Source of the DNA: Bacteroidota bacterium
GTDB taxonomy: Bacteria; Bacteroidota; Bacteroidia; Cytophagales; Cytophagaceae
Length of the DNA: 24,961 bases
Reading direction: 5' to 3'
Assembly (NCBI GenBank): GCA_023391415.1
Contig: JAEWAY010000023.1
Span: forward strand, 1 to 24,961
Shown: positions 22,940 to 24,961 of the stretch, piece after piece
Layout of the letters: every line of letters starts with the position of its first letter
Position numbering within the stretch: the first letter of the stretch is position 1
The notes under the pieces: model-generated
The model's database searches: none
What the model was told of the DNA's origin: nothing
Seen by the model: only the letters and a program-made list of their open reading frames with translations
Made by a program: the position numbers and the translations under genes

Positions 22940-24961
22940 ATGAAAAATCTTAAGAAGCGACAGGCCTTGCTGCTTGTTATTTTTTCTTTTTTCGCTCACT
23001 TTATGGTTCAGGCTCAAGTTCTTCATGGTACCTATACGATAGGGGGTGAGGATCCTGATTACAGTTCCTGGAACGAGGCTGTCGACGCGCTGTCGGCCAA
23101 TGGTATCAGTGGTCCTGTCCGTCTGCTTGTCCGGGACGGAAACTATAATGAACAGATAAGCATACCCGCTATCTCCGGAGCTTCCGCGATCAACAGGATA
23201 TCTTTTGAAGCGGAGCAAGGAGCCGCGGCCCAGGTTGTCTTAAGCTATAACGGCAATCCTTCCGCGCCCCATACGCTCCTTATTAACGGAGGAGATTTTC
23301 TGGATTTCAAAAATTTTAAAATTGAAGCGCTCAACCCGAATCACGCGCAGGCTGTAGTGCTTACCGGCGCCGCGGAATACAATCGTTTTGAGAGCAATAC
23401 CTTTTCCGGTATCCGCACGACTTCCTCGTCGGCCAATTACGCGTTGATTTATTCTGCCGGATCAGCACAGGATAATCATAATGTGTTTATTAACAATACA
23501 TTTGACAGGGGAAGCTACGGGATATACTACGAAGCCGCCTCAACCCGGGAGTCCGGGTTGTACCTGGAGGGTAATACATTTGAAGGACAGGGCTACCGCG
23601 GGATCTATCTGCGTTACCAGAATTTTCCGGTGATCTCCGCGAACCATTTTGTACAAAGTGAAAGCAATACCAGCTACGCGGCTATTGATCTTTACTATGT
23701 CAATGACAGTATGCGGGTAACTTCCAACACAATTCTGATTAACAACGGAACGGGATTGTATTATCGGAATTGTGTACCCGCTTCAGACAAAAAAGCGCTG
23801 ACTGCCAATAATATTATTAGTATCTCTGGTACTTCATCCGCGACCGGAATTTATTTATACTATTCCCAGTATCAGCTACTTTATCACAACAGTGTGTATT
23901 TGTCGGGTGTATCCAATACTTCCGGAAGATCCGCGGTTAACCTTTATTATAGTCCAAACAACCGTGTTCTTAATAACATCTTTTACAACAACTCGGGACA
24001 TGCCATCAATGTCTCCAATAGCGCGCCGCTGAGCTCGGATCACAACGCTTATTATAATTCCAACGCGGAAGCTATGGGTAGCTGGGGCGGGTCAGACAGG
24101 AATCTGGCAGCATGGCGGAATAGCGGCGGACAAGATGAGGCTTCCGTGTATATTGATCCGAGATTTGTTTCGGCTACCGATCTGCATGCCGGCGAAGTCG
24201 CTTTGTACAGAAGCGGAACAGCGCTGAGCGAAGTAAGTCATGATATGGACGGAGAACCAAGGCATGTCGAACACCCCTGTATAGGAGCTGATGAATTCGC
24301 GCCTATAGCTCTTGATGTAGAGGCGTTGGGAGTGGTATCGCCCGGGCTTCCGTTTGCTCCCGGCCGTCAGCCGGTAGTAATAGCGCTGCGTAACGCGGGA
24401 GCTGACACGGTTAAAACATTGAAAATAACCTGGAAGGTAAACAATATCGCTCAGGCGGATTTGAACTGGACCGGAGTAATACGGCCTGCTGAAACTGTGG
24501 AGATTGAAGTGGGGCAGTATGAGTTCACCCCATATACATTATACAATATTGATCTGGAATGTATTGATCCCAATGGCAGCGCGGATATCGTGCCGGGAAA
24601 CAATACAACTTCCGCGCGCAACCTGTATCCCGCGTTGAGCGGTATCTATACGATTGGAGGACTTGCACCGGATTTTGAAACGGTCAGAATAGCTGTAGAA
24701 GCATTGAGTGCCGGAGGTATCGCGGGGCCGGTTACTTTCAAAATCAGACCAGGCTCATATAATGAGCAGGTTTCCATTCTATCATTTCCCGGCTCGTCGT
24801 GCGAGCGTCCTGTCATATTTGAGCCTGAGAGCGACGACAGCGCTTCGGTCGTGCTGACGTATAATTCGGGGAGCGGCGCCAATTACGTCGTTCAGTTGAA
24901 CGGAGCGGACGGTATACAGTTTCGCAAGCTATCGTTCCGTCCCACGAACGGGACTTACGGT
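22940..24961 (+). CDS. Secreted right-handed beta-helix protein with CARDB-like domain (partial, runs off right edge)
   Basis: The frame is open from ATG at 22940 to the window end (674 codons, no stop). A signal peptide (about residues 1-26, 'ALLLVIFSFFAHFMVQAQ') is followed by a module starting 'GTYTIGG' (30-126). Parallel beta-helix repeats rich in 'N-x-F/I' turns follow (about 126-440: 'NRFESNTFSG', 'HNVFINNTFDRG', 'NRVLNNIFYNNSG'), then 'CIGADEF' (447-453), a common end of such helices in Bacteroidota. Next is a CARDB/Ig-like domain (about 456-560, 'VVIALRNAGADTVKTLKI'). At 567 a second 'GIYTIGG' module begins. The protein is predicted to be exported and may be a surface adhesin or polysaccharide-binding protein. 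A T9SS tail is likely beyond the edge (inference). Confidence 0.88.
   Translation, partial: MKNLKKRQALLLVIFSFFAHFMVQAQVLHGTYTIGGEDPDYSSWNEAVDALSANGISGPVRLLVRDGNYNEQISIPAISGASAINRISFEAEQGAAAQVVLSYNGNPSAPHTLLINGGDFLDFKNFKIEALNPNHAQAVVLTGAAEYNRFESNTFSGIRTTSSSANYALIYSAGSAQDNHNVFINNTFDRGSYGIYYEAASTRESGLYLEGNTFEGQGYRGIYLRYQNFPVISANHFVQSESNTSYAAIDLYYVNDSMRVTSNTILINNGTGLYYRNCVPASDKKALTANNIISISGTSSATGIYLYYSQYQLLYHNSVYLSGVSNTSGRSAVNLYYSPNNRVLNNIFYNNSGHAINVSNSAPLSSDHNAYYNSNAEAMGSWGGSDRNLAAWRNSGGQDEASVYIDPRFVSATDLHAGEVALYRSGTALSEVSHDMDGEPRHVEHPCIGADEFAPIALDVEALGVVSPGLPFAPGRQPVVIALRNAGADTVKTLKITWKVNNIAQADLNWTGVIRPAETVEIEVGQYEFTPYTLYNIDLECIDPNGSADIVPGNNTTSARNLYPALSGIYTIGGLAPDFETVRIAVEALSAGGIAGPVTFKIRPGSYNEQVSILSFPGSSCERPVIFEPESDDSASVVLTYNSGSGANYVVQLNGADGIQFRKLSFRPTNGTYG
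23024..23317 (+). repeat. First copy of the 'YTIGG' N-terminal module in the beta-helix gene
   Basis: Residues 29-126 and 567-664 of the beta-helix protein align along their length: 'GTYTIGG' with 'GIYTIGG', 'AVDALSANGISGPV' with 'AVEALSAGGIAGPV', 'DGNYNEQISI' with 'PGSYNEQVSI', 'FEAEQGAAAQVVLSYN' with 'FEPESDDSASVVLTYN', and 'INGGDFLDFKNF' with 'LNGADGIQFRKL'. The whole helix unit was evidently duplicated in tandem. Confidence 0.85.
24638..24961 (+). repeat. Second copy of the 'YTIGG' module (cut by window edge)
   Basis: This is the partner of the module at 23024-23317, described there. It continues to the right edge at 'FRPTNGTYG', so a second full beta-helix probably follows outside the window and the complete protein is likely at least twice the visible length. 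Confidence 0.8.

Noticed and set aside
22826..23218. 130-codon minus-strand frame at the start of the beta-helix gene
   Set aside because: The plus strand reads a signal peptide and duplicated module here that continue open to the window end, so the minus frame is a shadow.

Overview
The window comes from a member of the Bacteroidota. The evidence is two remnants of type IX secretion (T9SS) C-terminal sorting tails, a DUF1501-type protein, an OmpL/BBP2-like outer-membrane barrel, a secreted beta-helix protein of a type common in the phylum, TAnnTTTG-type promoter elements, and no Shine-Dalgarno-like sequences before the starts. Genus cannot be fixed from sequence alone. I see no rRNA, tRNA or CRISPR array.

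Layout. Positions 1-2160 are a mobile-element and repeat zone. It holds the start of a probable IS1595-like transposase running off the left edge, a broken rve-type integrase/transposase, and three copies of a palindrome-rich repeat. One intact flavodoxin-like gene (1068-1793) sits between repeat copies. A 380-base AT-rich gap (2161-2542) then leads into the main block.

Positions 2543-19154 hold five tightly packed plus-strand genes that look like one transcription unit. They are a 116-residue beta-rich protein, an overlapping short protein that looks like a secreted relative of it, a 1218-residue uncharacterised beta-rich protein, a 453-residue endonuclease/exonuclease/phosphatase (EEP, DNase I-like) protein with its catalytic residues in place, and a 3591-residue protein. 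The giant has repeated beta modules in its first third and two clusters of LysM-like units. None of the three large products has a recognisable signal peptide or T9SS tail. Their size, co-orientation and shared basic 'LSA' linkers suggest parts of one assembly, possibly a toxin or surface particle that carries a nuclease. That function is inference. This block is the best candidate for an undescribed system.

Positions 19155-20125 are a gene graveyard. The C-terminal end of a DUF1501/T9SS protein (minus strand) and an unrelated T9SS tail (plus strand) meet head to head, both without their N-termini. Next come an alpha/beta hydrolase and an outer-membrane porin-like barrel, both on the minus strand. 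After a 720-base gap, a secreted beta-helix protein (22940 onward) reads open to the right edge and starts a second copy of its N-terminal module before the window ends.
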